In this document: positions 43,404 through 52,736 of the stretch, in pieces
How positions within the stretch are numbered: position 1 is the first letter of the stretch
Layout of the letters: each line of letters starts with the position of its first letter
Assembly: GCA_026706025.1 (NCBI GenBank)
Contig: JAPOZO010000032.1
Coordinates: 28,514 to 92,513, forward strand
Source: Candidatus Poribacteria bacterium
GTDB lineage: Bacteria > Poribacteria > WGA-4E > WGA-3G
Direction of reading: 5' to 3'
Length of the DNA: 64,000 nt
Notes under the pieces: model-generated
The model's database searches: none
Told to the model about the DNA's origin: nothing
Seen by the model: the letters and a program-made list of their open reading frames with translations, nothing else
Made by a program: the position numbers and the translations under genes

Positions 43404-44837
43404 TTAAGCTAAGATGTCGCGGACGACGTGTCCGTGGACATCGGTGAGACGGAAATCTCGGCCTTGGAAGCGATAGACCAGTTTTTCGTGGTTAATCCCG
43501 AAGAGGTGTAGCATCGTGGCGTGGAAGTCGTGGACATGCACGATATTTTCAACGGCACTGTATCCTAACTCATCGGTGTTCCCGTAACTGATACCGCCTT
43601 TGATGCCACCGCCTGCCATCCACATTGAGAACCCTTGGATATGATGGTCGCGTCCGGTGCCTTGAGCCATCGGTGTCCGACCGAACTCGCCACCCCAGAT
43701 GACTAAAGTTTCATCTAACATACCACGCTGTTTCAGGTCGTTGACGAGTGCCGCTGTTGCCTTATCGACATAGCCAGCGGTTGTCTTAATCGCGTTTTCA
43801 ATACCGCCGTGATGATCCCAACCGCGATGATAGAGTTGGATAAAGCGCACGCCGCGTTCTGCTAATCGCCGTGCGAGGAGGCAGTTTGAGGCGTAGGAAC
43901 CGTCACCCGGTTTCGCGCCGTACATATCAAGGACATGCTGCGGTTCTTTGGAGATGTCGGTTAACTCTGGGACACTCGTCTGCATTCGGAACGCCATCTC
44001 GTACTGACTAATACGCGTCGAGATTGCTGGATCGTCCACGGTCTCGTCGAGCATACTGTTCAACGATTGCACGGCATCTACCACATCGCGCTGCTGTTCT
44101 GTGTTCACGCCGCCGGGGTTGGTGACATAGTGAACGGGATCGCCGGTTGAATGGAACTGGACCCCTTGAAATTGACCGGGGAGGAACCCGCTATGCCACT
44201 GCCGTGTCGCAATCGGTTGGTCCTGCCCACCACCAGAGGAGGTGAGAACAACATAGCCCGGCAGGTTTTCGTTTTCACTTCCAAGCCCATAGAGCAGCCA
44301 CGAACCCATACTCGGTCTACCAGCGATTGCGGTCCCGGTGTTCATAAAAGTGTGTGCCGGGTCGTGATTAATCTGCTCGGTTTTCAGAGAGCGGACGATG
44401 CAAATATCGTCGGCGAGGCTTCCGATGTGCGGAAACGCCGTACTCATCTCTTGACCGGATTCACCCCACTTTTTGAATTCATGTGTGGGTCCCAAGCACT
44501 TAAGCGAATTCGCTTGTCCTTGGAGTTGCGCAATTGGCTGCCCTTCGGTGAAAGACTTTGGCATCGGTTGCCCGTGGAGTTCTGCGAGTTTCGGTTTGTA
44601 ATCCAAAGTCTCCAGATGCGAGGGACCGCCTGCCATGCAGAGATGGATAATAGTTTTCGCCTTGGGTGGCACATGTGGTTCGGTAATAATCCCGTGCCAC
44701 TTCTCAATCTCCGGCGCAGCATTGATAATTGATGGTGTCAGTAAAGATGCGAGCGCGAGGGATCCGACACTCCGCACCGTTTTCCCCAGAAATGTTCGCC
44801 TCGTAAGGCGAAGATTGGTTTCTTCATGAATATTCAT
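43404..44837 (-). CDS. DUF1501 protein with twin-arginine signal
   Basis: 477 residues. LTRRTFLGK near residue 12 followed by a hydrophobic stretch (SLALASLLTPSIINA) is a Tat signal. The rest matches DUF1501, a sulfatase-like fold: IIHLCMAGGPSHLETLDYKP, GSWLLYGLGSENENLPGYV, FIQLYHRGWDHHGG, and VIWGGEFGRTP. In planctomycetes it is nearly always paired with a DUF1549/DUF1553 cytochrome protein, as here (189 bases away). The biochemical function is unknown; the alkaline-phosphatase-like core suggests a hydrolase. Confidence 0.93.
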   Translation of the reverse strand: MNIHEETNLRLTRRTFLGKTVRSVGSLALASLLTPSIINAAPEIEKWHGIITEPHVPPKAKTIIHLCMAGGPSHLETLDYKPKLAELHGQPMPKSFTEGQPIAQLQGQANSLKCLGPTHEFKKWGESGQEMSTAFPHIGSLADDICIVRSLKTEQINHDPAHTFMNTGTAIAGRPSMGSWLLYGLGSENENLPGYVVLTSSGGGQDQPIATRQWHSGFLPGQFQGVQFHSTGDPVHYVTNPGGVNTEQQRDVVDAVQSLNSMLDETVDDPAISTRISQYEMAFRMQTSVPELTDISKEPQHVLDMYGAKPGDGSYASNCLLARRLAERGVRFIQLYHRGWDHHGGIENAIKTTAGYVDKATAALVNDLKQRGMLDETLVIWGGEFGRTPMAQGTGRDHHIQGFSMWMAGGGIKGGISYGNTDELGYSAVENIVHVHDFHATMLHLFGINHEKLVYRFQGRDFRLTDVHGHVVRDILA

Positions 44838-44983
44838 AGCTATACCTAATACCTCCTATTCATTCAGATAGTCCATGTCCAATTAGATTTCTTACAATAA
44901 GACTTAGCATTCCTTTTTACTTGTAAACCTCTTATGACAAAGCCGACCATAATCTTCCAGAATCACTTCAATACGTAATGGCA

Positions 44984-45002
44984 GCGCGGTTGAAAACCGC
45001 GC
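44984..45002. terminator. Hairpin downstream of the DUF1549 gene
   Basis: Stem GCGCGGTT / AACCGCGC with loop GAA, 25 bases past the stop of the large cytochrome-type gene. It belongs to the GC-rich gene-end hairpin set; no T-tract. Confidence 0.55.
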
Positions 45003-45026
45003 CTACTGGATCTAAACGAGCGACGA

Positions 45027-48000
45027 TTAGTACCGAGTGATCGTTTCATGCAAGTTCAGTATCACCCGTCCGACGGAAGTCCAAGCAGCAAGTTCGGCAG
45101 GTTCAACATCCTCTGTTGCAGGTGTCTCGCCTACTGCGACCAACGCGCCCGCAGCATCAAGATGAGCGGTATACTCGACTTGGTGTTTCTCATAGAGATT
45201 TGTCATAACCTCCAGTTCCTTCGGCTGCGGCATCCGAGACAGTGCCGACTGGTACGCCCAGTTGATACGATCCGCAACGGATTCACCTCCCTCGCGGATA
45301 ATCCGTGTCGCAAAGATACGTGCTGCCTCAACGTAAGTCGGATCGTTGAGTAGGGTGAGTGCCTGCATGGGTGTATTTGAGGTTGCGCGCTCGGCGGTGC
45401 ATTCCTGACGACTCGGAGCGTCAAACGCCATCATGCTCGGATGCAAGAAAGTGCGCTGCCAATGTGTATAGAGCCCACGGCGATACTGGCTTTCTCCCTT
45501 GTCGTGCACGTAGGTGCGCTTTGGGAAGTTTAGATTTGAATAATAACCCTTTGGTTGATAGGGTCTCACACTCGGGCCACCAATTTTGGAAACAAGGAGT
45601 CCGCTCAATAACAAAGCATTATCGCGGACAGTCTCTGCATGGAGCCGCCAACTTGATTGGCGTGCGACTAAGCGATTGTAAGCGTCCCTTTCGCGTAACA
45701 CCTCCGTCGCTTTCGAGGACTGGCGATAGGTGTTTGAAGTGACGATAAGCTTCACGATATGTTTGACGTTCCAACCACTCTCCATAAATTCCACGGCGAG
45801 CCAGTCGAGGAGTTCAGGATGTACAGGCGATTCACCCTGTGCGCCAAGGTCATCCAAGACCCGGGACAGTCCGGTACCAAAGTAGAGTGCCCACAGACGA
45901 TTGACAAAGGCACGCGCCGTCAACGGGTTATCCCTTGACACGACCCATCGTGCAAGTTCCAATCGGGTTGGACGACGGTTTTTGATACCGAGATCGCCAA
46001 GGAAAGTCGGTATCATCGGTTCAACGATCTCACCGGAATCGTCCATCCAGTTGCCTCTTGGTAGCACGCGCGTTGTGCGGGGTAGTGTGGATTCAGTCGT
46101 GAGCGAATAGGGAATCTGCTTTTCAATCTCGGCTTTCTGCTTTCGCAAATCTGCCATCTGATTGCGGATACCGTCAAGCGCGGGTGTGATGCGGCGATGC
46201 TCCGCTGCAATCTGTTCGCGCTGGCTTGTCGTTCTGACGGAAGTATCTACCTGAATTGCTGCAATAACCTGTGGCGTATGTGTGTGTTTCACTGCGGCTC
46301 CACGCGTTGTCGCAATACCGGCGACATCCCAATAAGCAGTACCACCAAACTGTGCAAAAGCCATTCCGTTAAGCACACTTCCGGGTTTCAATCCAACATC
46401 CGTAGGATCCACTTCAAGCCGAACCCACTCGCCAGACGCTGGCAGGGGCCCCATCGGTTTGTGAGCAGGCGTGTCATTGCCAATCCCACCGAAGTCAATT
46501 TTATCCTCACCCCAAAAGGCGCGGTGGTCCCAATTTCCGTCATTCCATTGGAGCATAACCGTTTTTGGAGGTGCTTCAGGGTCAATCCAGATATAGGCAA
46601 ACAGTTGATCACCTTCAGCGAGGGTGAACTTCCGATTAGCACCTTGGAAAGCGTGCTGGATTGTTTTTTCATCTGTTGTTGTCTGGCGACGTGATAACAA
46701 TTTACTGAAAACAGGTGCTTCGTTTTTGCCGACAAACGTCCACGTCCCTTGATTCCTACCCCCGTTTGCTTGTGCGTCGTCCACCCAAGCAAAATCAGTA
46801 GGTTCCGTTGACTCGAGAAGTGAACGGATCTCGTCCTCCCACTTCGTCTGCTCTGCTTCCAATCCCGGCGATGATGTCTTGAATATCTGCTCCAATTTCG
46901 TTAATTCGTCGTCAACGTCCCGCAGTCCGGACTCCTGTGCGGGTGTGGGTAACATCACAACGGGTTCCCATTTGCTGCCGCCGCCATATACGCCGGGTCC
47001 TTTAACATCAGCGAAAAAGGCTGCGAAACTGTAAAAATCTTTTGCTGTGAAGGGGTCAAATTTGTGGTCGTGACACTGTGCGCAGCCGAGGGTCGCGCCT
47101 AACCAGACGGATGCAGTTGTCCGTACGCGGTCTGCGGCATAGATTGCGAGATATTCCTTCGCTTGTGCGCCCCCCTCTGAAGTCGTCTGATTCAGACGGT
47201 TATAACCGGCGGCAACTTTTTGTGCAGGCGTAGCGTTCGGTAGGAGATCCCCTGCGAGGTTTTCGATCGTGAACTGATCAAACGGCATATTGTCATTAAA
47301 CGCTTTTATGACATAGTCTCGATAGGGCCAGATACTCACGTTTTCGTCAGCATGGTAACCGCTCGTATCCGCATAGCGCACCAGATCAAGCCAATACATT
47401 GCCAACTGCTCACCGTACTGAGGTTTAGACAAAAGCCTGTTGACGAGTGATTCATAGGCATCCGGGGTATCATCTTTTAAGAAATGTTCTACTTCAGCAG
47501 GCGCGGGCAGCAGCCCAGTCAGATCAAAGTTCAAACGCCGGATAAGTGTTCGTTTGTCTGCCTCCGCCGATGGCATAAGATCTTCCGCCTCTAATTTACC
47601 GAGTATAAACGCGTCAATAGGGTTGCGGATCCACGCTGCGTTTTCGACGGCAGGTGGTTCAACCCGCTTGGGTAAATTGTAGACCCAGTGTTCTTCCCAT
47701 TCGGCACCCTCAGCAATCCACTGGATGAGCGTATCAATCTGTTCCTGTGTCGGCTGCCGATTGGAAATCTGCGGTGGCATTCGCTCGTCAATATTCTCGT
47801 GTGTTATACGGAGGACAAGTTCGCTGTTTTCCGGTTCGCCCGGAACGATGATAGGGTAACCGCTCGGTGCAGAGAACACCCCCTCCTTGGTGTCGAGTCG
47901 TAGATTGGCTTGCCGGACCGCCGCATCGGGACCGTGGCACGCGAAACATTTATCTGACAAGATCGGCAGAATATCTCGGTCGAACCGAAGTTTCTCGGCA

Positions 48001-48110
48001 TCGGCGGGTTGCGCTGCAATTGTCAATCCTAACAGAATACCTATAAGTCCAATGCAACCGATGCGAACCCATATTGAAGCGTCTAAACGTAATAACTGTG
48101 TCTGTGACAT
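45027..48110 (-). CDS. PSCyt1/DUF1549/DUF1553 planctomycete-type cytochrome protein
   Basis: 1027 residues. A signal region (VRIGCIGLIGILLGLTIAAQPADA) is followed by a PSCyt1 domain with CxxCH heme motif (DKCFACHGPD, about residue 55), the DUF1549 (PSCyt2) domain containing a second CxxCH (GCAQCHDHKFDPF), and a C-terminal DUF1553 (PSD1) domain (RPTRLELARWVVSRDNPLTARAFVNRLW; AFDAPSRQECTAERATSNTPMQALTLLND). A LamG-like insertion may occupy the middle. ATG 48110 has GAGGAAG eight bases upstream. Paired with DUF1501, it is thought to form an envelope redox or glycan-processing unit; the role is unproven. Confidence 0.93.
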   Translation of the reverse strand: MSQTQLLRLDASIWVRIGCIGLIGILLGLTIAAQPADAEKLRFDRDILPILSDKCFACHGPDAAVRQANLRLDTKEGVFSAPSGYPIIVPGEPENSELVLRITHENIDERMPPQISNRQPTQEQIDTLIQWIAEGAEWEEHWVYNLPKRVEPPAVENAAWIRNPIDAFILGKLEAEDLMPSAEADKRTLIRRLNFDLTGLLPAPAEVEHFLKDDTPDAYESLVNRLLSKPQYGEQLAMYWLDLVRYADTSGYHADENVSIWPYRDYVIKAFNDNMPFDQFTIENLAGDLLPNATPAQKVAAGYNRLNQTTSEGGAQAKEYLAIYAADRVRTTASVWLGATLGCAQCHDHKFDPFTAKDFYSFAAFFADVKGPGVYGGGSKWEPVVMLPTPAQESGLRDVDDELTKLEQIFKTSSPGLEAEQTKWEDEIRSLLESTEPTDFAWVDDAQANGGRNQGTWTFVGKNEAPVFSKLLSRRQTTTDEKTIQHAFQGANRKFTLAEGDQLFAYIWIDPEAPPKTVMLQWNDGNWDHRAFWGEDKIDFGGIGNDTPAHKPMGPLPASGEWVRLEVDPTDVGLKPGSVLNGMAFAQFGGTAYWDVAGIATTRGAAVKHTHTPQVIAAIQVDTSVRTTSQREQIAAEHRRITPALDGIRNQMADLRKQKAEIEKQIPYSLTTESTLPRTTRVLPRGNWMDDSGEIVEPMIPTFLGDLGIKNRRPTRLELARWVVSRDNPLTARAFVNRLWALYFGTGLSRVLDDLGAQGESPVHPELLDWLAVEFMESGWNVKHIVKLIVTSNTYRQSSKATEVLRERDAYNRLVARQSSWRLHAETVRDNALLLSGLLVSKIGGPSVRPYQPKGYYSNLNFPKRTYVHDKGESQYRRGLYTHWQRTFLHPSMMAFDAPSRQECTAERATSNTPMQALTLLNDPTYVEAARIFATRIIREGGESVADRINWAYQSALSRMPQPKELEVMTNLYEKHQVEYTAHLDAAGALVAVGETPATEDVEPAELAAWTSVGRVILNLHETITRY

Positions 48111-48404
48111 TATGGAATCTTCCTCCATTTCCTGTGTAAGGGCGATGTCCGAGTGCTCACCCGTTGGCAGCACCTATATCAACGTCCGTCCTACTATCTT
48201 CAAGACTGTTTACTATAATATATCATTTAAAACGAAATATGTGCAAGGGAAATCACGCAATATTTCAAGACAATCCCAAAATAGTAGGCATTTTTGTGAA
48301 ACTTCTTGTGTTCGTTTGACTCTACCAATAGTATACATCATATCTGCAGCGTCGATATGTTCATAGCAGTATTTTGCTGCCATTAATTCATTGGATTTTA
48401 ATTA

Positions 48405-48440
48405 TACTTTAGCGTATAATACTTTAGCGTATAATACTTT
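48405..48440 (+). repeat. 15-bp tandem repeat carrying two TATAAT boxes
   Basis: The unit TACTTTAGCGTATAA occurs 2.4 times. Each full copy plus the next base makes TATAAT (48415-48420 and 48430-48435), so the repeat provides two tandem -10 hexamers 15 bases apart. TTGGAT at 48391-48396 could serve as a -35 for the first (18-base spacing). It ends 22 bases before the AAA ATPase start. Confidence 0.7.
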
Positions 48441-48462
48441 GAAGTCGTTTAAGGGGAAACCT

Positions 48463-49878
48463 ATGTTCATCAATCGACACCAAGAACTATCAGCTTTAGA
48501 ACGAATGTTTCAGTCAGAAATAGCAGAGTTTTTCGTATTATACGGTAGAAGAAGGGTTGGGAAAACTGAACTCTTATTGCAGTTCTGCAAAGAGAAAAGA
48601 AGCATCTATTTTCTCGCGAGTCAGTTGAAAGAACGAGACCATCTCCGGCAGCTGACCGAAATTGCCCGGCATGCCATCAATGACCCGCTGCTGCAAAATC
48701 TTGTCTTTGATGATTGGGAATCTGCCCTCATTTACTTTGCACAACAGGCAGAAGAAAAACGGCTCGTTTTGGTGCTTGATGAATTTCAATATCTTTGTGA
48801 GGATAACGCAGCGCTCCCGTCCCTGATCCAACGCTTCTGGGATCTCCACGGGAAAAACAGTAAACTTTTCCTGATTCTGTGCGGATCTCAGGTAAGCTTC
48901 ATGGAGCGAGAAGTGCTGGCTGAAAGATCACCGTTATATGGACGACGCACCGGTCAACTCCGATTGATGCCGCTGTCTTATCGCGATACCGGGTATTTCT
49001 TTTCAGAATATTCTGCTAAGGAGAAACTAATTGCTTACGGCATCCTTGGGGGTATCCCAGCGTACCTCAATCGATTTATGTTGCACACTGCAAACGATTC
49101 GCAAGACCATGCCCAAAGAACACTTGAACAGGGCATCAAAGACGAGATGCTCACTCCCCAAGGGTACTTGTTTGATGAGGTTAATTTTTTGTTACGCACA
49201 GAACTCAGAGAACCGAGAACTTATGCGAGTTTGTTGCATGCGATCGCTGGTGGCGCAACGCGATTGAATGAAATCTCCCAACGGGTTGGACTTGATCCGA
49301 CAAATGCCAACAAATATCTGAGCGTGCTTCGAGAGCTTGGTTTAGTCAAACGCGAAACACCGGTGACCGAACGTGCCCCTCAAAAGAGCAAAAAAGGGCT
49401 TTATAAAATTGAGGATAACTATGTTAAATTCTGGTTTCGGTTTGTGTTACCGAATCGAAGCCTCATCGAATCCGGGAATACAGATTTAGTATACCAGCAG
49501 ATGATCGCACCGAACCTGTCGCAGTATATGGGAGAAATTTTTGAAGACGTTTGCCGCCAATATATCAGACGCTATTGGGAAGAAAAACTAAAGATAGCAC
49601 CCAGACAGATCGGGAGACATTGGGAATCCGATCTTGAAATTGATGTGTTGACCAAAAACGTTGACGGAAGCCATTGGTTTGGAGAGTGCAAATGGTGGAA
49701 CGCTCCAGCCGGGGAAAACGTTTTAAATCATCTCATCACAAATGCTACGAAAGTCTCTGACCAATGGAAGCGTAATTCGCGATATATTCTATTTTCCGCC
49801 AGTGGTTTTACGGATGCCCTCAAACAGAGAGCAGAAAAAGACGGGGTCTTTCTCGTTGAGGCAGACGATCTGTTTTAG
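48463..49878 (+). CDS. AAA ATPase with DUF234 nuclease-like C-terminus
   Basis: 471 residues. The MFINRHQELSALE start and Walker A (YGRRRVGKTEL), Walker B (LVLVLDEFQYL) and LCGSQVSFM strings place it in the archaeal-type AAA ATPase group. A winged-helix region (ATRLNEISQRVGLDPTNANKYL) precedes a DUF234 domain whose DLEIDVLTKN...FGECKWWN resembles a PD-(D/E)xK nuclease core. Function unknown; members are suspected mobile or defence-related ATPases. ATG 48463 follows AAGGGG; an ATG at 48391 reads through the tandem repeat and is not the start. Confidence 0.9.
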   Translation: MFINRHQELSALERMFQSEIAEFFVLYGRRRVGKTELLLQFCKEKRSIYFLASQLKERDHLRQLTEIARHAINDPLLQNLVFDDWESALIYFAQQAEEKRLVLVLDEFQYLCEDNAALPSLIQRFWDLHGKNSKLFLILCGSQVSFMEREVLAERSPLYGRRTGQLRLMPLSYRDTGYFFSEYSAKEKLIAYGILGGIPAYLNRFMLHTANDSQDHAQRTLEQGIKDEMLTPQGYLFDEVNFLLRTELREPRTYASLLHAIAGGATRLNEISQRVGLDPTNANKYLSVLRELGLVKRETPVTERAPQKSKKGLYKIEDNYVKFWFRFVLPNRSLIESGNTDLVYQQMIAPNLSQYMGEIFEDVCRQYIRRYWEEKLKIAPRQIGRHWESDLEIDVLTKNVDGSHWFGECKWWNAPAGENVLNHLITNATKVSDQWKRNSRYILFSASGFTDALKQRAEKDGVFLVEADDLF

Positions 49879-49927
49879 TTCACCTATTGAAGGAACGCAT
49901 GTTTTCAACAACAGATGGAGAGATGGC

Positions 49928-50395
49928 ATGGCTAAAATTATCACAGGGCCTCGCGTTGGAAAAGATGGTAAAATCCGCGTTGGGTGTTCGGCTGTTATTT
50001 TTCATAAAGACCGCGAAAAAATCCTATTAACAAGACGCGAAGATAACAACCAATGGTGTCTACCAAGTGGCGGGATGGAGCCGGGCGAAAGCGCAAGTGA
50101 AACGTGTATCAGAGAGGTTGAGGAAGAAACGGGTTTGGAAGTTGAAATAAAACGCTTAATCGGCGTTTACACAACCCCAGACGAGTTAATCGTGTATCGA
50201 GACGGAAACAAAATCCAGTTGGTGGCTTTATGCTTTGAAGCGGAAATTGTCGGTGGCGAACTCCGTCTGAGTTGCGAAACAACCGAATACGGATATTTTT
50301 CCTATCATGAGATACAAGAATTAGATTTGCTTTTGAACCACGCGCAACGTATCAAAGATGCCTATAGTGGAGAAATGACGACTTTTATCAGATGA
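49928..50395 (+). CDS. Nudix hydrolase
   Basis: 155 residues. The Nudix box GX5EX7REUXEEXGU is complete (GGMEPGE...REVEEETGL, about residues 50-72), with CSAVIFHKDREKILLTRR leading strand and LPSGG before it. It predicts Mg2+-dependent hydrolysis of a nucleoside diphosphate linked to another group; the substrate is undefined. GGAG lies seven bases before the ATG at 49928. It starts 49 bases after the AAA ATPase stop, likely in the same transcript. Confidence 0.92.
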   Translation: MAKIITGPRVGKDGKIRVGCSAVIFHKDREKILLTRREDNNQWCLPSGGMEPGESASETCIREVEEETGLEVEIKRLIGVYTTPDELIVYRDGNKIQLVALCFEAEIVGGELRLSCETTEYGYFSYHEIQELDLLLNHAQRIKDAYSGEMTTFIR

Positions 50396-50449
50396 TGAAT
50401 TTCTTGGGTAGAGGCATCCGATTTTTAGTACCACGAAACAGAGATAATT

Positions 50450-51868
50450 CTAAAACGTGATGGGACAATGTGGGTCAATGAACCTGTTGTTCTCGTCTTT
50501 TCGGCGCGGTGCAGGCAGGGCATCGGCTTTTGCGCGCAGTTTTGAGAGCGCATTGGCATAGGCGGGTGTGTCAATCAGGTTGTTCCGTTCATCTGGATCT
50601 TTGGAGAGATCAAAGAGTTGTTCGGGCCACCCTTTATCGTTGTCAAATCGGAAGTACTTCAAACTGCCCTCTTTAACCATGACAGAGGGACCGTTTTGGG
50701 CGCGCCAGAGTTCGCTATACACAGTATCATGCCAATCAGTCGTATCTCCATCAATCAGGGGCACAAGTGATTGTCCATCAAGTTCATCAGGGGCTGGTAT
50801 CTCTGCTAATTCGCATATAGTCGGAAACAGATCAACTAACGATACATTCTGCTCAACGACCTTCGGTTCTCGTCCAAATCGCTTCGGATACCAGATAGAA
50901 AGTGGCACCCGTGCCGAAGCCTCGAAATAACTCTGTTTCTCCCAGAGTCCTTTTGTGCCGAGCATTTCACCGTGGTCAGAGAGGAAAACGATGATAAAAT
51001 CGTCTAAGACATTCAAATGTTCTAACTTCTCAATAACCCGACCGAATTGTGCATCCATCCATTCAATCATACCATAGTACGCCGCAGTTGCCCGGTGTGC
51101 CTGACGGTAGGTAACATCTTGTCCGACTCGGACTCTGAAAAAGTTGTCGTATCCAAACTGCTCGTTAGGCTCTTCAACAATCGGTTCCACGCGCTGCATA
51201 TAGTAAGTAAACAGGTCGAGTGGACACTGATACGGATAGTGGGGTGCTATGAGGCTTACCGCCATACAGAGTGGATTGTGCTTTGGACGATCATAAGAGG
51301 CGTTGACGAAATACTCCTCAAGGAATAGAAGTGCGCCGTCCACATTGTATTGGTCGTGGAGCATCCATTGTCCTAAGCCGGGTTGCGCGTCGCGGACTTC
51401 CTGAATCACCTTGTTCTGCTTCATCCCCGTACCGGGTTCTGGTGTAATCTGAGCGTGGTGTTCATCTTTAACAGCGTGGTATGGATAACCGTTATTGCCG
51501 ATAATATCGCGTCCGATCCGCTCCCGCCAGCCGTGCATGACATCCGTCCCAACGAAGTGCATTTTCCCCGCGCAGCAGGAGTAGTACCCGTAATTTCCCA
51601 GCTGTCCGGGAATCGTTCGGACCTCTGTCGGCATCGGATCGCCGAAATTGAGACTCCCGCAGTTACGGGGATAGAGTCCTGAAAGAAAACTCTGTCGGGC
51701 AGGGACACAGATCGGTGAAGGCGTATAGGCGTTACGAAAGTAGGTGCCTTCATCCATAAACCGAGAGAGTGTTGGCATGCGGATAGCCGTGTCCGCTTCG
51801 ATTGGCTGGACATCGGGACGGTGTTCGTCATTGATAAGGAATAGAATGTGCGGTTTATTTTTTGGCAT
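50450..51868 (-). CDS. Type I sulfatase (CVPAR)
   Basis: 472 residues. LINDEHRPDV is the metal site, C54 in CVPAR is the modification site followed by FLSGLYPRNCG, and FLSDHGEMLGTKGLWEK is the distal metal-binding and Lys region. CVPAR is a variant of CxPSR (A in place of S) also seen in active sulfatases. No signal peptide and no clear Shine-Dalgarno. A TTATCAG repeat occupies the upstream gap, so a promoter there is not evident. Two PhyH paralogues lie just upstream, read in the same direction. Confidence 0.92.
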   Translation of the reverse strand: MPKNKPHILFLINDEHRPDVQPIEADTAIRMPTLSRFMDEGTYFRNAYTPSPICVPARQSFLSGLYPRNCGSLNFGDPMPTEVRTIPGQLGNYGYYSCCAGKMHFVGTDVMHGWRERIGRDIIGNNGYPYHAVKDEHHAQITPEPGTGMKQNKVIQEVRDAQPGLGQWMLHDQYNVDGALLFLEEYFVNASYDRPKHNPLCMAVSLIAPHYPYQCPLDLFTYYMQRVEPIVEEPNEQFGYDNFFRVRVGQDVTYRQAHRATAAYYGMIEWMDAQFGRVIEKLEHLNVLDDFIIVFLSDHGEMLGTKGLWEKQSYFEASARVPLSIWYPKRFGREPKVVEQNVSLVDLFPTICELAEIPAPDELDGQSLVPLIDGDTTDWHDTVYSELWRAQNGPSVMVKEGSLKYFRFDNDKGWPEQLFDLSKDPDERNNLIDTPAYANALSKLRAKADALPAPRRKDENNRFIDPHCPITF

Positions 51869-51883
51869 GGCTGTTTTAAGGGT

Positions 51884-51975
51884 TATCAGTTGTCAGTTGT
51901 CGGTCATCAGTTAAAAGATTTTTCATCAAGCTAAGCCTCTCCTTACCAACTATCAATTGCTAACTGCTAATAAGG
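51884..51975. repeat. Heptamer repeat element ahead of the sulfatase
   Basis: GTTATCAGTTGTCAGTTGTC-type repeats (51884-51920) are followed by CCAACTATCAATTGCTAACTGC near 51944-51970, a degenerate inverse. Same family as 32166, 33601 and 35627. Confidence 0.6.
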
Positions 51976-52725
51976 AGACATCAACCCATCAGCACCGGGT
52001 ATCAGTTTTTGCTCAAATTCGGGTGTAATCCATCTTTCACCTGGGTCTTTACCGGGTTTATAATATCCGTAAACGACTGTCCATCTGGTGTCACTCTCTT
52101 GTTTTCTTGGGGTTACTGCGTGTGCTGCGTGTGTCCACATCAGGACGACCGTTCCTGGCGGTACTGATAACGCTTCAATTGCTAAGGGATTGCCGGTCTC
52201 AGGATGGGTTTTTCCAGCCATCCACCCTTCTCGTAACGCTTCATCTGTTGCCGCCTGAATTTTGGGATCGCGGTAAAGGTGGCTTCCGGGAACAGCCTTC
52301 AAACCACCATCATCTGCCGCAAATCCATTAACATAGAAAAAGATACGGACAAAACCGTAGCGGGGATCGTCTTCAGCGTATGCGTGGCTATGCCATACGG
52401 CACCACCATTGCCCCCTGGACGATTGAGACTCACGCAGTGGTCATAACGTATCTCTTCACCAAGCACTTGGCGCGCGAGTTTAAGCATTTGCGGATGTGG
52501 GATTAGACTTTCGAGATAACTATCATATTCCGCAGCGAATCTGTTCGGTTCGTACCCCTGTTTGCAACCCGGTATCAGCGATTCAACCCGCGCCAACGAT
52601 TCTGTCAATCGTTCTTGCGCATCAACCGTTAGGAGGCCGGGAAGCACAAAATGACCGTCATGATTTAACTTTTTTCGTTCTTGAGCACCGAAGGCGTAGT
52701 CATGAAAAATCGAGTTTTGTGGCAT
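51967..52725 (-). CDS. PhyH-family protein with HSH in place of the HxD iron motif (paralogue A)
   Basis: 252 residues. The Fe(II)/2OG dioxygenase fold is indicated by HDGHFVLPGLLT, FVRIFFYVNGFAADDGGLKAVPGSH and a distal MWTHAAHAVTPRKQESDTRW (H199 or H202, R214). At the first iron motif the sequence is WHSHAYAEDDP (H112-S-H114) where other PhyH proteins of this window have WHQD, so the usual carboxylate ligand is absent or shifted. AAAGGAG precedes the ATG by five bases. It follows paralogue B by 11 bases. Activity as a normal hydroxylase is uncertain. Confidence 0.86.
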   Translation of the reverse strand: MPQNSIFHDYAFGAQERKKLNHDGHFVLPGLLTVDAQERLTESLARVESLIPGCKQGYEPNRFAAEYDSYLESLIPHPQMLKLARQVLGEEIRYDHCVSLNRPGGNGGAVWHSHAYAEDDPRYGFVRIFFYVNGFAADDGGLKAVPGSHLYRDPKIQAATDEALREGWMAGKTHPETGNPLAIEALSVPPGTVVLMWTHAAHAVTPRKQESDTRWTVVYGYYKPGKDPGERWITPEFEQKLIPGADGLMSPY

Positions 52726-52736
52726 AAAAACTCCTT

